DNA of 64,000 nucleotides from Mayamaea pseudoterrestris. Lineage: Eukaryota > Bacillariophyta > Bacillariophyceae > Sellaphorales > Sellaphoraceae. Position 1 is the stretch's first letter. Every line of letters begins with the position of its first letter. A model generated the notes under the pieces. The model did not search any database and was not told the DNA's origin. It was given only the letters and a program-made list of their open reading frames with translations. The stretch is from contig BROI01000003.1 in NCBI GenBank assembly GCA_027923505.1, positions 1,054,001 to 1,118,000 of the forward strand. The letters are read 5' to 3'. Shown here piece by piece: positions 1 to 11,699 of the stretch. The translations under genes were made by a program, and so were the position numbers.

Positions 1-3000
1 GCCAATCAGCGATGAGCACGAGGCCATCATTCGCGAAACACGTGTCCGGGTGTCGGTGCCAACAGTCACGCTGGTGTCATCGCTAGTGCCTCTGATTGGT
101 CCGTTGAACATGCCGCCACGAGTGCAGCAACCAATCAGAGAGCTTGGAGCAATGTATGGGATCGGAGCACTTGACCATGAAGACAGTGAGTTTGCTCTGA
201 CGGTTCAACCAACGAGAGCTAGTGGAACAACTCGGTTTCTCCTTGACTCGGGTGCAACCAAGCATGTCACGTCGACAGCAGCTGGAATGGTGGACCTGCG
301 CCCTTGCAATCGGCGCTTGTCGTTAGCAGATGGATCAACGTGTCGCGTTTTGCAACGTGGATACTTGCCGCTCGTCACCAAGAATGGATTGCGCATCACT
401 TTGGTCAACACCTATGTGATCGCATCGTCTGCAATGAATATAATCAGTTTACCATTGCTTCTGGACATTGGCGCGCAGATTCTTCGCTGGGATACTGATC
501 GAGTTATCATTCAATTGGACGAAGACGACTCGCAGTCATTACTGGAATTCATCCGCGAAGAAGACTCAGTTCTCTATTACTTAGAGGCGCATCGCCGACA
601 GCTCGCAAAAGGCACGATCGCAGCAACTGGCGATGATGGCGAGGATGGCGACGATGCGAGCGAGGAGGGCGATGACGGCGACGACGCAGATGCAGGTGGC
701 CGTCACAACTCTGGCGACCGACCAGCCAAGCGAGTAGAGATTAACTTGGCACATCAGCTCTTTGACCATCCGGGACGCGTCAAGTTGCAGCAATACGCAC
801 GACAGTACAATCTACGCCTCATTGGAGTATTGGAGCAGTGCTCGGCATGCGAGAAGGCGAAGGCGACGGCAAAACGTACGACGAAACTGTCAAATGTGGT
901 CGCTAACGACCCCGGTGAACGACTTTTTGTCGACTCGAGTGGACCATATACGGAAACCAGTGGCGGGAATCGCTATTGGCTTGCCATTGTGGATCAGAAA
1001 ACCAATCGAGTCTGGTCGTACTTCACTCGAGCGAAGTCACGCCTGAGCGCTTTCGTCATTAAGCATCTCATTCGATATGAAGGCAGCGGCTTCCCTTGCA
1101 AGTTCATTCGCATGGACAATGCTGCGGAATGGGAAGAGCTCAAAGAGTTTGCTTTGGCGAATGGCATTGTTGTCGAGTTTACGGCGCCGCATACGCCAAT
1201 GTGGAACGGCGTCGTTGAGCGAGCGTTTCCTCATCTTCGCGATCGCGCTTACGCAAGCATGCTCGCAAGTCAATTCCAAAAGGATGAATATAAGAAGGTT
1301 CCAGTCTGGCAACGCCATATACCGGCTCAAGCCAGTCGCAAGTGCATCGAGATGACGCCGTTAGAGTTGCCGGAAAAGCTTTGGGCGCACGGCGTCCACG
1401 ATGCAACGTTAATGAGCAATCTGCTTGGACGGAATGGCTTTGCAAATGCCTTTAGACCCTTCAACGAGCAACCGCCAGTCCGCTTTGCAGACTTTGTACC
1501 GTGGGGTTGCCGTGGCTACATGAAGAAGCCGCAAAAGCAGAAGCATTTTCGGCCGAAATCAGAAATTGTTTATCGTGTGGGATACGCCGATCATCACTCG
1601 AGCGATACCTACTTGGTATATAAGGTTTCGACGGAAAGGATTGTTGCTACTCGCAACGTGCGATTCAGCTCTAAGTACTTTAAGTTGACAAATCCGCCGC
1701 CGAATCACAGCATCTCCAGTGCCTCGAGCGAAGACTCTGATGCTGATGATGAGGATGACGACAGTCCATATGTCCGTCGCCTCGATGACGATGATGATGA
1801 CGACGACGACGATGATTACAGCAGTGGCAGCAATTCATCATCTTTATCTTCCAAGAGCTTGGATCACGATTCGTATGAGATCAGAGGCAATGATGAATAT
1901 AGCACCGATGTCGAGCTAGGAGGGATGGACGCTGTCAATAAAGACATTGAGCATCGTCGATCTCGCGCTGGCAGGGAGGGACGCCCTCGCAAGGAGGGAA
2001 CGAAACAACGTCGTACACGCCTACAACGCGAGCTCAGGAAGCTCGACACGTTCTATAATCCAGTCCTGCCCGTCAACGAGATTGTAATTGATCACAGCTC
2101 AGATGCAGAGTCGGTTCTTCCTTATCGACGGGTGGATTCCGACGAGAGCAGTGAGGATTCACGTTGGGGACCTGCGCCGCCTCCTAGAGACACTGCTATT
2201 GATGGTGGAGACTCTGATGATGATGAGATTGACAGCAAGCACGCTGCCGAATCACTGAGTTCTTTCGACACGCTGACCAAAAGGAAGGATGCATCACTTG
2301 ATGACGATGATGAATCATCGACAGCAAGCAACGCTCGTCTATCATCATCTAACAGCTTCAATCGAGATGCATTAATGAAGCTGCAGCAAGTGCAAGAGGC
2401 CAAGCGAGTCGAGCAGGAAGCTCAGGAAGCAGCGTACGAGGAAGCATATAACAACTACGTTCAGAACGGCGAAAAGGAGCTCGCCGCGGCAGTTGAGGCA
2501 GTTAAACGGAACGAACCATGGGTGAATCCTCTTCGGCGGCCTGCGCCACCAATCAACGCCAAGGATGCTTATACGCAGCGCAATGACAGTTCCTTATGGA
2601 AGGAAGCCACATTCACTGAGTATGACAAGTTCTTTAAGCGGAACGCATGGACGGTGGTTGACAAGCGCAATAGTGGACGCTTGCTTCGAACAAAGAACGT
2701 TTTCACTTGGAAGGAAAATGCTTTAACGAAGGTGACAGAAGCACGAGCGAGGAACGTTGTTCTTGGATTCCTAATGCGAGAAGGCATCTACTATACGGAA
2801 GCATTTTCGCCGACGCCAACAGATCACACGATACGGATGCATCTTGGACTGTCGCTTTACATATTCTCCAACCTTGTTCGAAAGCTTGGAGAGAAGGAAG
2901 CGCTGGAGACGTGGCGTCCGTCTAGTGTGTTTGATGTGGATGCAGCGTTCTTAGAGACGCCGACGGAGCGACCAATGTTTATACACGCCCCGCCGCTATT

Positions 3001-4366
3001 TGACGAGTACTGCAAGCGTCGAGGCATCAAGTTTGATGGCAATTCGCAGTGCTTGAAGCTTTCAATGGCGCAGTACGGACAAGTGGACGCGTCAGCACTT
3101 TGGTTAAAGCACTTTGCAAAGATACTTGAGGGATTTGGAATGACACGATTGAAGTCAGATCCGTGTGTGTTCATAAAGCGAGCAACGAACAATGAGCTTA
3201 TCCTGTTGCTTACAGTGTTCATTGACGACGTGCTTGTGAGCGGATTCCCCTTGGAGATCGAGCGCCTCAAAGAACACGTCAAGACGAAGGTTAATATCAA
3301 GGATCTTGGACCAATATCGAAGCATCTTGGCGTATTATATAAGATGCGGAGCGACGAGCATGGATACTACTATGAGTGCTCGATGGATAAGTACAAAGAG
3401 GAGATGCTTGCTGAGTACAAGAAGCATACGGGAAAGAAAGAGCTCAGATCCTTCAAAACGCCAGCAGTAGGCGGATCGGTGATCATCAAGAATCCTGACG
3501 AAAAGATTGATGAAGAAGGATACCGCCGCTTTAGAGGCAAGCTCATGTTTGGAGCGCGAAAAGTCTGGCCCGATATTTGTAATGCAGAAAGAGAAGGCTG
3601 CAGCGTACTTGCTTGCCCCAGTCAAGAAGCATGGAAGGCTCTAGACCGGGAGATGGGATACTTGGAGCAGCTCAAGTTACCGCTAAAGCTTCGCACGCCG
3701 CTTTCATTGCAGTCCATTGGTAATCCAGATTCATCCTGGGCAAGCGATCCTCAAGACCGCAGGTCTGTAACAGGAAGCATCACCACAATTGGAGGATCTT
3801 GCCTTACTCAATGGACGAGTCGCAAGCAAAAGAGTATTGCAACCTCGAGTACAGAGGCAGAGCACTATGGCTACTGCGACAACGCAAAGGACCTAGTGTT
3901 TCAGCATGGATTGATTACAGAAGTGCTAGGATTCGAGGCGCCATTGCCAATGATACTATATGGCGACAACCAAGGCGCCAACTTCCTGGCAAACAACAAC
4001 AATGTGAGCCAGCGGACCAAGCACATTGATATCCGTTATAGATTCCTGGTGGATTTGATCGAGCAAGGGAGACTCGAGATTCGCTACATCAAGACCGATG
4101 AGAATCCAGCTGATATCTTTAGCAAGAATTGCAGGGAGGAGCTACACACGAAGCACGCAGAGGCGATTTATAATGGATTCGTCGGGACGCCGCTTCAGGA
4201 GGGTGTTAAGGTTCCGGAGCAACCTACTAAAGAAGAAGCGCCGCCAGACGGTGTAGGTGCAAAGGATCCTCATGGTCGAGGAGACAAGGATGGGTGGGTG
4301 CCAGTCAGTCGGAAGAATGTCCGAGGCAGACACACAAAGAAGGCCAAAAGGAGTCGTAAGGGATAG
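1..4366 (+). mobile_element. Ty1/Copia LTR retrotransposon, coding part, cut by left window edge
   Basis: One long reading frame is open from the window edge to a stop at 4364-4366. In order it shows an aspartic protease (LLDSGATKHVT, about 240-270), an integrase with zinc-binding and catalytic parts (SSGPY, RMDNAAEW and TPMWNGVVERA, about 740-1230), a long acidic Asp/Ser-rich linker with a GAT/GAC simple repeat near 1770-1820, a reverse transcriptase (FDVDAAFLETP; FIDDVLVSG near 3220-3240) and an RNase H (SIATSSTEAEHYG and YGDNQGA, 3830-4110). The order protease-integrase-RT-RNase H defines Copia. The visible part looks whole. Gag and the 5' LTR lie outside the window, so age cannot be judged from LTR divergence; the undamaged frame suggests a fairly recent copy. 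Confidence 0.93.
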
Positions 4367-4991
4367 AGCAGTTTCAACTGCACTAAGAGGGAAGGAATGG
4401 ATTCAATCAATACGATTGATTGATGCGTTTCAAGTGGAGAGCTTTGGTCGCTCATCACAAGTTGTTGGTGTGTTGATCGTTAGAAAGACGATTGGAAACA
4501 GAGGTAGCGGATAACAGATTGTTAGCTTCCTTTACAACAAATTTGCAGTCTATAGCTTTAGGAGAATCACAAGTACTTAACATGAATGTCGTGTCAGTGT
4601 CACTTCACTCTCAAGCCCAGTCACTCGGATCATTGCAATAGTATGAAGCGGATGATTGTATGCGTAAACCAGAATAAAGTAGTAAGGTTACAGCCATGTT
4701 GCGCATGCCAGTCTGTTGGCTCTTTGTTGCTAGAAACGGAAACGAAGGGTAGTGGACAACGGTGAGATTACCGGTACGATATGATGTCACTTTAGAGCGT
4801 TCGATAGACAGTTTCAGAAGCATAGACGTCATCTACATCGCACGCCAAAGAGCAGTACGGCGCGGCGCGCCACCATGAGGATGTGTCTTGGACGATCACT
4901 TGGCGATGTTTGCATGCGGCGGCGGCGCAAGGAACGGAAATATGACTATGTCAAAACAATCTACAGCAGCTGGTGACTAGTAACTAGCAGC
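4367..4991. other. Copia 3' flank and hexosaminidase 5' region
   Basis: No gene is seen. A purine-rich tract (about 4384-4400) after the Copia stop could be its polypurine tract. A 3' LTR should follow, but its limits cannot be set without the 5' copy; a stretch from TGTTGG at 4464 to TTAACA near 4580 has LTR-like ends. The right half is the 5' region of the hexosaminidase gene and holds ACGTCATC (4826-4833) and the palindrome GGCGCGCC (4864-4871). Confidence 0.4.
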
Positions 4992-6859
4992 ATGACGCGA
5001 CGTGACCAGTTGAGCCGTTTCATCTTGCTCTTGCTCTTGCTGCTGCTGCTGTCGCGCACGTCTTGCACTTCTCGCGTATGGCCGGCCTGTCAAGTGGAAG
5101 ATTATATGAATGACAATGATGATTGTAACGGCACGATTTACTTTGCCGCCAATGCCAGTTGCGCGTTTACCTATGGCAACACGAGCCAGCAGCCGTCGGT
5201 GCAGAAAATGTTGGAGCACGCTCGACGGCGATTCGTCGCGGCGCTCGCCAACAAGAGACGACGCGTAAACAAAGCAGCAGCAACAGCAGCCGTGAATGAA
5301 ACATCTTTTACAATGAGCCTTCACTGCTCGGTAAAGCCCGTCATGACGATTCAAGTCAACATTACCACCAGCGACGACTGTTTGCAGTACGGAGTCGACG
5401 AGTCGTATGAATTGTTTGTTGGCAAAAACGGTTCAATAGATGCAATGCAGAGGAGGCAGCAATCAGCCAGCATTATCATTACGGCACCCACCGTCTACGG
5501 AGCCATGCATGCGCTGCAGACGCTGCTGCAACTGCTGGAATACATTTACGATATTGACAGTGGCGAAGTCTTGGTAGTTCCAATTACATACATTCGCGAC
5601 GCTCCACTCTATTCACATCGCGGCTTGCTCATTGATTCGAGCCGCCACTACCTGCCCGTGTCACTCATTCTCGAAAATTTAAATGCCATGAGCATGACCA
5701 AGCTCAATGTGTTGCACTGGCACTTGACGGACTCGGAGTCGTGGCCGTGGGCGAGTGAGCAATATGTGGAGTTGGCGCGACAGGGAGCCTACTGCGAAAC
5801 GTGCGTCTACACTGCGTCGAACATTCACACCGTCGTAAGCGAGGCGGCGATGCGAGGTATACGCGTCGTGGTGGAGGTGGACTTGCCGGGGCATTGTCAA
5901 TGTGAGTGAATAACAAGGAAGGTGGTGATGCAGGATGAAGTGATGTGCAGTTTATTCTTGCTCACTGATTCCCTTCTGCTTCGTTCTGCAAAACAACCAC
6001 TCTTGTCGCTGAGATAGCCATTGGAGCGTCGCATCCGGAGCTATTGACCGAGTGCGGAGTCTCGGGCAGCCGCCGCTCGGAACCACTGGATGTTTCGGAA
6101 CCACTCGTCTACCACTTTGTCGAAGCAATCTACAGTGAAGTGAATGCATTAGTTGACGACCACATGATTCACATTGGCGGCGACGAGGTTTCGTTGGATT
6201 GCTGGAACGCGTCGAGCAAGGTGCAACAGTACATGAGAGCGCACAACGTTTCCAACGAGGCGCAACTGTGGATTGACTTTGAACTCTATTTACTCAATTA
6301 TACCATTAAACAGCTCGGCAAGCGACCCATTGTGTGGCAAGACATGCTGGACGTTGCAACGACAATTGACACTGACACGGCTGACCTGCTGCCACCGGAA
6401 ACAATCATTGACGTTTGGAAAAGTTGGTTGCCCGACTCGCGGAGCCGCGCCACGCGTCAACATGACACCATTTACTCGGCATGCTGGTACTTGGACCACT
6501 TGGATCAGGACTGGCGCTCGTTCTACGACTGCGATCCGCGAAACTTTAACGGCACCATCGAGCAACTGCAAAGGATCATTGGCGGCCACGCCAGCATGTG
6601 GGGCGAGCGCGTGGACGAGCGTAACTTTTATCAACGCGTGTGGCCGCGCGCGGCAGTTGCGGCGGAAAAACTGTGGAAAGGTGAATCAGCGGCGGCCAAG
6701 GCGACGGCGTACGAGCGGTTGGATTGGTTTCGGTGTCTTTTGTTGGAGCAAGGATTCTCCGCCAGTCCCATTGGACCAGGGTCGTGCGAGGCAAAGAGGT
6801 TGCAGCGATGGCAATCGTTACGTGGCGATGAATCGACAAGCACGAGTATCAAACGATAA
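4992..6859 (+). CDS. GH20 beta-N-acetylhexosaminidase, secreted or lysosomal
   Basis: Two exons, 4992-5901 and 6018-6859, with a 116-bp GT-AG intron, give 583 residues. The protein should remove terminal beta-linked GlcNAc or GalNAc from chitin-type oligosaccharides and glycoconjugates, in the vacuole/lysosome or outside the cell. A Leu-rich signal peptide (residues about 9-25) comes first, then the hexosaminidase N-terminal domain, then the GH20 barrel: RGLLIDSSRHY, KLNVLHWHLTDS, a PGH loop spanning the splice junction, PELLTECG, the catalytic pair D359-E360 in HIGGDEV, and a late GGHASMWGE / WPRAAVAAEKLW block. This is the usual length and motif order of HEXA/HEXB-type enzymes. The splice site was chosen because it keeps PGHxxS-IGxxHPELL in frame. 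The 3' end converges on the LRR gene 99 bp away. The family call is firm; cell location is inferred. Confidence 0.93.
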
Positions 6860-6958
6860 TCAAGTCATGGAATCTTTTGTGGATACTATATTATTCGTCT
6901 GTAATAATCATTTGTATAAAGTGTATAATATTTGTCACCATGATGTAGCTTCAAGTCG

Positions 6959-8602
6959 CTACAAGTCATGAAATCGTGTGGTTTGACGCTGCTTTCGGGT
7001 GGAGCGCATCAAGCGTTGAAAATGTCGCACGGGCATGACTCTTGCCGCTGCAGGTGCTTTACGTTTTTGTAAACGTTTCCGCCAAGGACGCTGGCACAAG
7101 CATGGGTTCTCGCGCAAGTGAAGGAACAAGCAGTCCAAGCTGTCGGACGTTTGCGAGAGGACGTTGACGCCCATGCGCTTGTTTCCGGGATCAGTCGCCA
7201 TGTAGTGCCTGCCGCACCTATTGAGTCGAGTCAGAGCTTCCAGTAATCGCGTGTCAAGTCTCATTGCCAAGGTTCCTTCCAGTGGCGATGGTATGCGCCA
7301 TGCCCTGAGCATAATATTGTGGATTGTGTAGGTGGTTGCGACAACGTTGCATAGCAAGGGAAAGGTGAATGGAACAATGTATGTGTCTGTATTTGTACAA
7401 GTAATATTCATGGCCTGCTCGCCCATGGTAACTTCAACGGCATCTAGAGTGGAGCTGGCACGAACGCACTCGGCAAGTGCTTCGTCCAAGCGTGGCAGCA
7501 AACAGGAGCAGTCGCACACTTTGAGCGCCTTGAGGGATGGACAACGCCCGGCGCCCTTGAAAAATGTTGTGGCTGCTTCATCCGATGCTAAAAACACTCG
7601 CTTACTGCGCTTGCTTCGAAACGACAGGCTCACTTCCAAAGAATTGAGTTGCGTCATGCGTTGCAGTTGCGAGCCAAGCATTACTGTAAATTGATTCGCT
7701 TCCTCCGCGTCCGTGACGATTAGCTGCGTGAATACAAGTCGGTTCAACTGCGACTTTGACAAGGCTTGCACAATCTCTACAGCATTCGTAAACTGACAGG
7801 CACAAAGCTCCAAGCTTGATATAGTCGTGTTGGCAATTGCATGGCAGATTGCATTGTGAGTGTCGACGGAGGCAAAATCCAAGTGCATCAACGTTACATG
7901 CTGCAATCCAGCGCTGGAATGCAGCAAATCCGCAATCACCTTGACATGAGACGGTAACGTTGCCTGCAGTTTGCCGTCGCTATTTCGGCAACTCAACGAA
8001 AGCTTGGTCAGTGACTTGAGCTTACACAACTCCGGAAGAATGACTGAGTAAAGACGAGTCTCGCCAAGGATTTCCAAGCGCGACAAATGATCCAGTGTCG
8101 CAATTGAAGCCATGCAATTAGCTGCCGACTTCTCCGTCGTTTCCGACGTGACATTAATGGACAATTTCTGCAAATGCGGCAAGCGCTGCAACGCGTGAAT
8201 GCCATTTCCGCAACGCGTGCCGAGCGAAACAGACCCCTGCGTCAAGCTTGGAATCCATCCAAGGGCGTCCATCAAGCGAAAAAACCGCTGCAGCAGACGC
8301 GATGCGCTCCTTCGAACAATCGTCGCGTCGTGCATGTTTCGTAACGCATCCTGATCAAGCTTGATCCCAGTCAAGCGCATCTGCTGCAGCGCACTGCACA
8401 TATCGTCAAGTTTCTCCGACTTGGTTGCACCAAGATGCTCCAGGAAACTGGAATCAATAATCAACTGCAGCGCTGACTTGTTTCGCTTGGAAAAATCTCT
8501 TGCTTGCGCCGCGTTTAGACTGGAGATGAAAGCGTTGAAGGATTTTGAAGGAGGCCATGAAATATTGCGATCGAATCGACGTGATGATGATGATGCCGAC
8601 AT
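6959..8602 (-). CDS. Leucine-rich-repeat (RNI-like) protein, unknown function
   Basis: A single exon of 547 residues. Residues about 130-400 hold irregular leucine-rich repeats of 25-30 residues (for example LPHLQKLSINV, LDHLSRLEILG, LKSLTKLSLSC, GLQHVTLMHLDF, ISSLELCACQF), the ribonuclease-inhibitor-like style rather than the plant-receptor style. I see no signal peptide, membrane segment or catalytic domain, so it is probably a cytosolic or nuclear scaffold. The C-terminus is basic (RKRLQKRKAPAAAR and a final Arg-rich stretch). The gene is divergent from the secreted NTPase gene, 336 bp apart, and converges on the hexosaminidase. LRR proteins of this kind are large families in diatoms and rarely have a known role. 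Confidence 0.75.
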   Translation of the reverse strand: MSASSSSRRFDRNISWPPSKSFNAFISSLNAAQARDFSKRNKSALQLIIDSSFLEHLGATKSEKLDDMCSALQQMRLTGIKLDQDALRNMHDATIVRRSASRLLQRFFRLMDALGWIPSLTQGSVSLGTRCGNGIHALQRLPHLQKLSINVTSETTEKSAANCMASIATLDHLSRLEILGETRLYSVILPELCKLKSLTKLSLSCRNSDGKLQATLPSHVKVIADLLHSSAGLQHVTLMHLDFASVDTHNAICHAIANTTISSLELCACQFTNAVEIVQALSKSQLNRLVFTQLIVTDAEEANQFTVMLGSQLQRMTQLNSLEVSLSFRSKRSKRVFLASDEAATTFFKGAGRCPSLKALKVCDCSCLLPRLDEALAECVRASSTLDAVEVTMGEQAMNITCTNTDTYIVPFTFPLLCNVVATTYTIHNIMLRAWRIPSPLEGTLAMRLDTRLLEALTRLNRCGRHYMATDPGNKRMGVNVLSQTSDSLDCLFLHLRENPCLCQRPWRKRLQKRKAPAAARVMPVRHFQRLMRSTRKQRQTTRFHDL

Positions 8603-8938
8603 GATTCTCCAAGTGCATTTAGCATCGAGTAGAATGTGAATTGATTCGTCTGCGCCTGTAGACTAGGTTTCACCTAATACTAGAGTAAGGCGAAAGAAAG
8701 ACGCAAAAATGAGAGGTGAAGGAGTGCTCGGCCTGCCATGGTGATGGCGAATTTTGGCGCTGCGTTTTCGACTCGATGTCGCATCGTTGTCGGTGCGACT
8801 TGCGCACAACATCGTGGAAACGCGGAGCAACGCGCTCGCCGATCGAAACGCTTCGCATACTGCGCATCGTCGAGGCCAGCAAAGGACGTATAGCTCTAAT
8901 ATAAACGAAGCCTCTCTTTCAGTTTAGAATACAACAAT
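8603..8938. promoter_or_regulatory. Divergent intergenic region, LRR gene / NTPase gene 1
   Basis: The 336 bp between two head-to-head start codons must carry both promoters. On the plus strand a TATA-like TATAAAC lies at 8900-8906, 33 bp before the NTPase start codon. No other convincing site was seen. Confidence 0.4.
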
Positions 8939-10573
8939 ATGCGTCCTCTTCTCGTCTTGTTCTTTGCTTGGCGTCTGCATATCGCGTGCAATCTCATCCC
9001 AGTGGTCCATGGTTTCCTGTTGCAGCAGCTGCAGCCAATCGACTGCGCTGCAGCTCGCCGCAGCAAGGCATCCACGACAGCCTTGTGCGAAACGGATGGC
9101 CCAGTAACGATCTTTTACCAAATGTATGATGGAGCTGAGTTTCCTCGTGAAATTCATTTCGAAAACGGAGCAGCGTATGACAAGTTTTTATGCGACAAGT
9201 GTGCCTATTGCGTGACCCCAGGAGATGACAGGTTTACTCGGATTTATGCCTATTGCGCACTCGAAAATATGACGACATATACAGTCAGAACTAACGCAGA
9301 GTTAATTGCGCTGAAGGAGAGCAAGAAACATATTTTCAAGCATTATTCCAAACTCTTCGTCAAGATTACCGGCAAAAAGCTTACTCATTACCGGCAGCAA
9401 TTCTGGGCAATGAAAAAGCGGACCTATGAATTGTGCTTTCCTTACCGCAAATCATCTGATCCAAGATTCATTTCACGCTGGCTGTGGGCTCAAAAAAAGC
9501 TGAATAGAACCTTACCGCTGCCAACCCTCGCTGCAGTTGCAGCTCGACACAACAAGGCAACACTGGGTCCAAAGACAATATTTTATCATAAGCACGACGA
9601 AGATTCCATTTTCAAGATGCAATTTGACAATGGTGCCGCGTTTGAATCATTTCTACGCTGCCACTGTGCCTATTACATGCTCGATGAAAAGGGAAATCAC
9701 GTTTTTTCCTATTCCACACTCAAACATATGGAGACCTATAAAGTCAGAACAAACGCAAAGATGTTGTATGAGCGCTACAAAAAATGCCCCAAAGTTGCTA
9801 GTCGTTTTTGGCGGCAATGTTGCTCATTGGTAAAGAGGATCTTCACAAAACGGTTTAATTATAAAAGGCTACCAAGACCATCTTCCGTTCAACCCTGGCT
9901 AATCCTCGACGAAACACTCAAGACAAATGGTTGCCAGAATGAATACCTTTGGACGCCGATGGAGACAATATATTGTGAAATGTTCCGTAATGATCCCTTT
10001 AGGGGCACATCAGTGGCGCCCATGGCATTAGTTGGTGGTAAAAACACTGGAAAGTCAAAAACATTAAAAGACATTGCACAAATGGTGAATCAAAATCAGA
10101 CAAGAGAGATTGGTGTCTTTTACGTGTCCTTTGGCAATGACCTTGAGATGAGTGACGGGCAAGATTTACTGGAAGCATTCTGCCAACGTCTTGTATTTTG
10201 CGCCACTGCACATTGGGAGCGCATACCTACTTTTGAGAGTTACCATGAGGCCTTTTCCAAGTTTCACAAGAAGAATCACAATATTATTCCATGGAAGATA
10301 GATAAGTGGCTTGACGGCAGCCACCGTATTTTACTGATTGACGACATTGATGGCATACAAAAGCAGCTTGATGCCAACCACACGCAAGCGTACAAGTTTG
10401 GCAAATTTTTGAAAGACAACTTTGTCATGAATTATGGCCAGTACCTTGTGTTCTCGTGTCAAACAGACAGTGCCAAGGAGGCTTTTGCCAACATTCTTGA
10501 CACTACCAGTGTACAGAGCAGCCGCACGGTGCATGTGCAGTCATTGGTGCAACAGAAAAAGACATGGGATTAG
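8939..10573 (+). CDS. Secreted or plastid-type P-loop NTPase, Crinkler/RHS-like family (copy 1)
   Basis: A single exon of 544 residues. The N-terminus is a signal peptide ending in VVHG followed by F, then a basic Ser/Thr stretch (ARRSKASTTAL), as in bipartite plastid leaders. A domain of about 72 residues then occurs twice (about 55-126 and 211-282): TIFY..., an F/Y-NGAA-(Y/F)-x-x-FL helix, and a closing TY(T/K)VRTNA strand. Its size and strand-helix-strand look recall the ubiquitin-like header domains of Crinkler and RHS effectors. Next is a P-loop NTPase: Walker A GGKNTGKS (366-373) and Walker B RILLIDDID (463-471). The 31-kb gene is a clear paralog (shared layout, NTPase motifs and HV(Q/K)SL block), but copy 1 stops about 330 residues earlier and lacks the nuclease-like C-terminal part; Copia relics begin just downstream. 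Family assignment is inference from motif order. Confidence 0.7.
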   Translation: MRPLLVLFFAWRLHIACNLIPVVHGFLLQQLQPIDCAAARRSKASTTALCETDGPVTIFYQMYDGAEFPREIHFENGAAYDKFLCDKCAYCVTPGDDRFTRIYAYCALENMTTYTVRTNAELIALKESKKHIFKHYSKLFVKITGKKLTHYRQQFWAMKKRTYELCFPYRKSSDPRFISRWLWAQKKLNRTLPLPTLAAVAARHNKATLGPKTIFYHKHDEDSIFKMQFDNGAAFESFLRCHCAYYMLDEKGNHVFSYSTLKHMETYKVRTNAKMLYERYKKCPKVASRFWRQCCSLVKRIFTKRFNYKRLPRPSSVQPWLILDETLKTNGCQNEYLWTPMETIYCEMFRNDPFRGTSVAPMALVGGKNTGKSKTLKDIAQMVNQNQTREIGVFYVSFGNDLEMSDGQDLLEAFCQRLVFCATAHWERIPTFESYHEAFSKFHKKNHNIIPWKIDKWLDGSHRILLIDDIDGIQKQLDANHTQAYKFGKFLKDNFVMNYGQYLVFSCQTDSAKEAFANILDTTSVQSSRTVHVQSLVQQKKTWD

Positions 10574-11699
10574 TGAGTGTATGCCACAGCCCACAGATAG
10601 TGGAGAGGCATAACCTGTTTGTTGCCTTTGATTCTGGACAACAACTTGCCTATATGTTAAGCACAATGCATAAGTATACTGCTTCTAAAATGAGTATAAC
10701 AGATAATATTAAGTTATAATATTGAATTCTTATATACTGCAAACACATCATAAAATACTCACATAACGGAAGGGGGTCCTAAGCAAGTAGGAGAGGGCAC
10801 TGTACTTGGCTTCAAGAGTGGATTTGTCAGCAATCTCCAACGTCTCAGAAATTGGTGGGTATACACAAAATACTCCATTTGGAGGAAGCTGGGCATATGG
10901 CCTGAGAGCCAGCATGCAATCCAATGATGGAAGTGCAACGACAATTCAGCATAGGGGAACTCATGCCTCGCGTTTGACGCGCTCAATGGAACTCCAGGCT
11001 TAAATCCTTGTGGGATCCTTCCTGGCATCCATGCAGTGAGCGCCCTTCTTCACCACTCTCTAGTGGCTTCGTTCCCCTCTTGAAGATCATCTGAAACGCC
11101 CAACTTTGTCCTTGACATCTTTGATTTGAAGAATCAATCCTATGGCTGCCCTGGTGGCCCGGCCAGTGAGGACCATCGACAATCTGTGGCTGCCACTGCT
11201 GATGCAATGACGTGAAGAAGTGAGAACGTCTGTCTCCCTGAACGGTCTGAATGAAAAGAATTGGGTCAGAGCCTTCTTCAATATAAAGACTAAGCTCCGC
11301 TAGCCTGCCCCCTCGGTCTCTGCCAATCCCTTCTTTTTGCCATTTTGCCTACATTTTTGTGATGCTCATGCAGTCTTGGCAGCAGAAGACTCATGTGCAT
11401 CCTTTGTCTTTTTTTATATCATCATTGTCATCACTGACTGTGCTAGTGCTGCCTTCATCATCCAAATTCTTAATCCAAACAACAACCGACAAGTCTTTAA
11501 AGCCTCTAGACTAGATGAAGTCTAGTCTTCACAAGGCCTGCAGAAGCCTTGGTTGAATCAGGAGTGCCCCCATCAACCACAGTTGCTGAGGTTCGACATG
11601 TCCTAGCTACACCCTTGCCCAATTTCTTGCCCTTGCCACTCTTGCGAGTGCTCGCACCACCAGTGTTGTGGTCTCCATTGGACCCGACTCTGTCTCCAT
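10574..11699. other. No intact gene; degenerate, probably retroelement-derived
   Basis: No credible gene is present. Only short frames occur on either strand. The minus strand carries a stretch with a STLEAKYSALSYLL-like string (about 10760-10830) that faintly resembles the STEAEY block of Copia RNase H, in the same orientation as the gag relic at 11.7-12.35 kb. The first 150 bp are AT-rich compared with the surroundings. This is most easily read as the eroded 3' part of a minus-strand Copia, but I cannot prove it. Confidence 0.3.

Noticed and set aside
6273-6971. 232-codon plus-strand frame
   Set aside because: It overlaps the second hexosaminidase exon in another frame, has no domain, and the GH20 frame carries the catalytic motifs.
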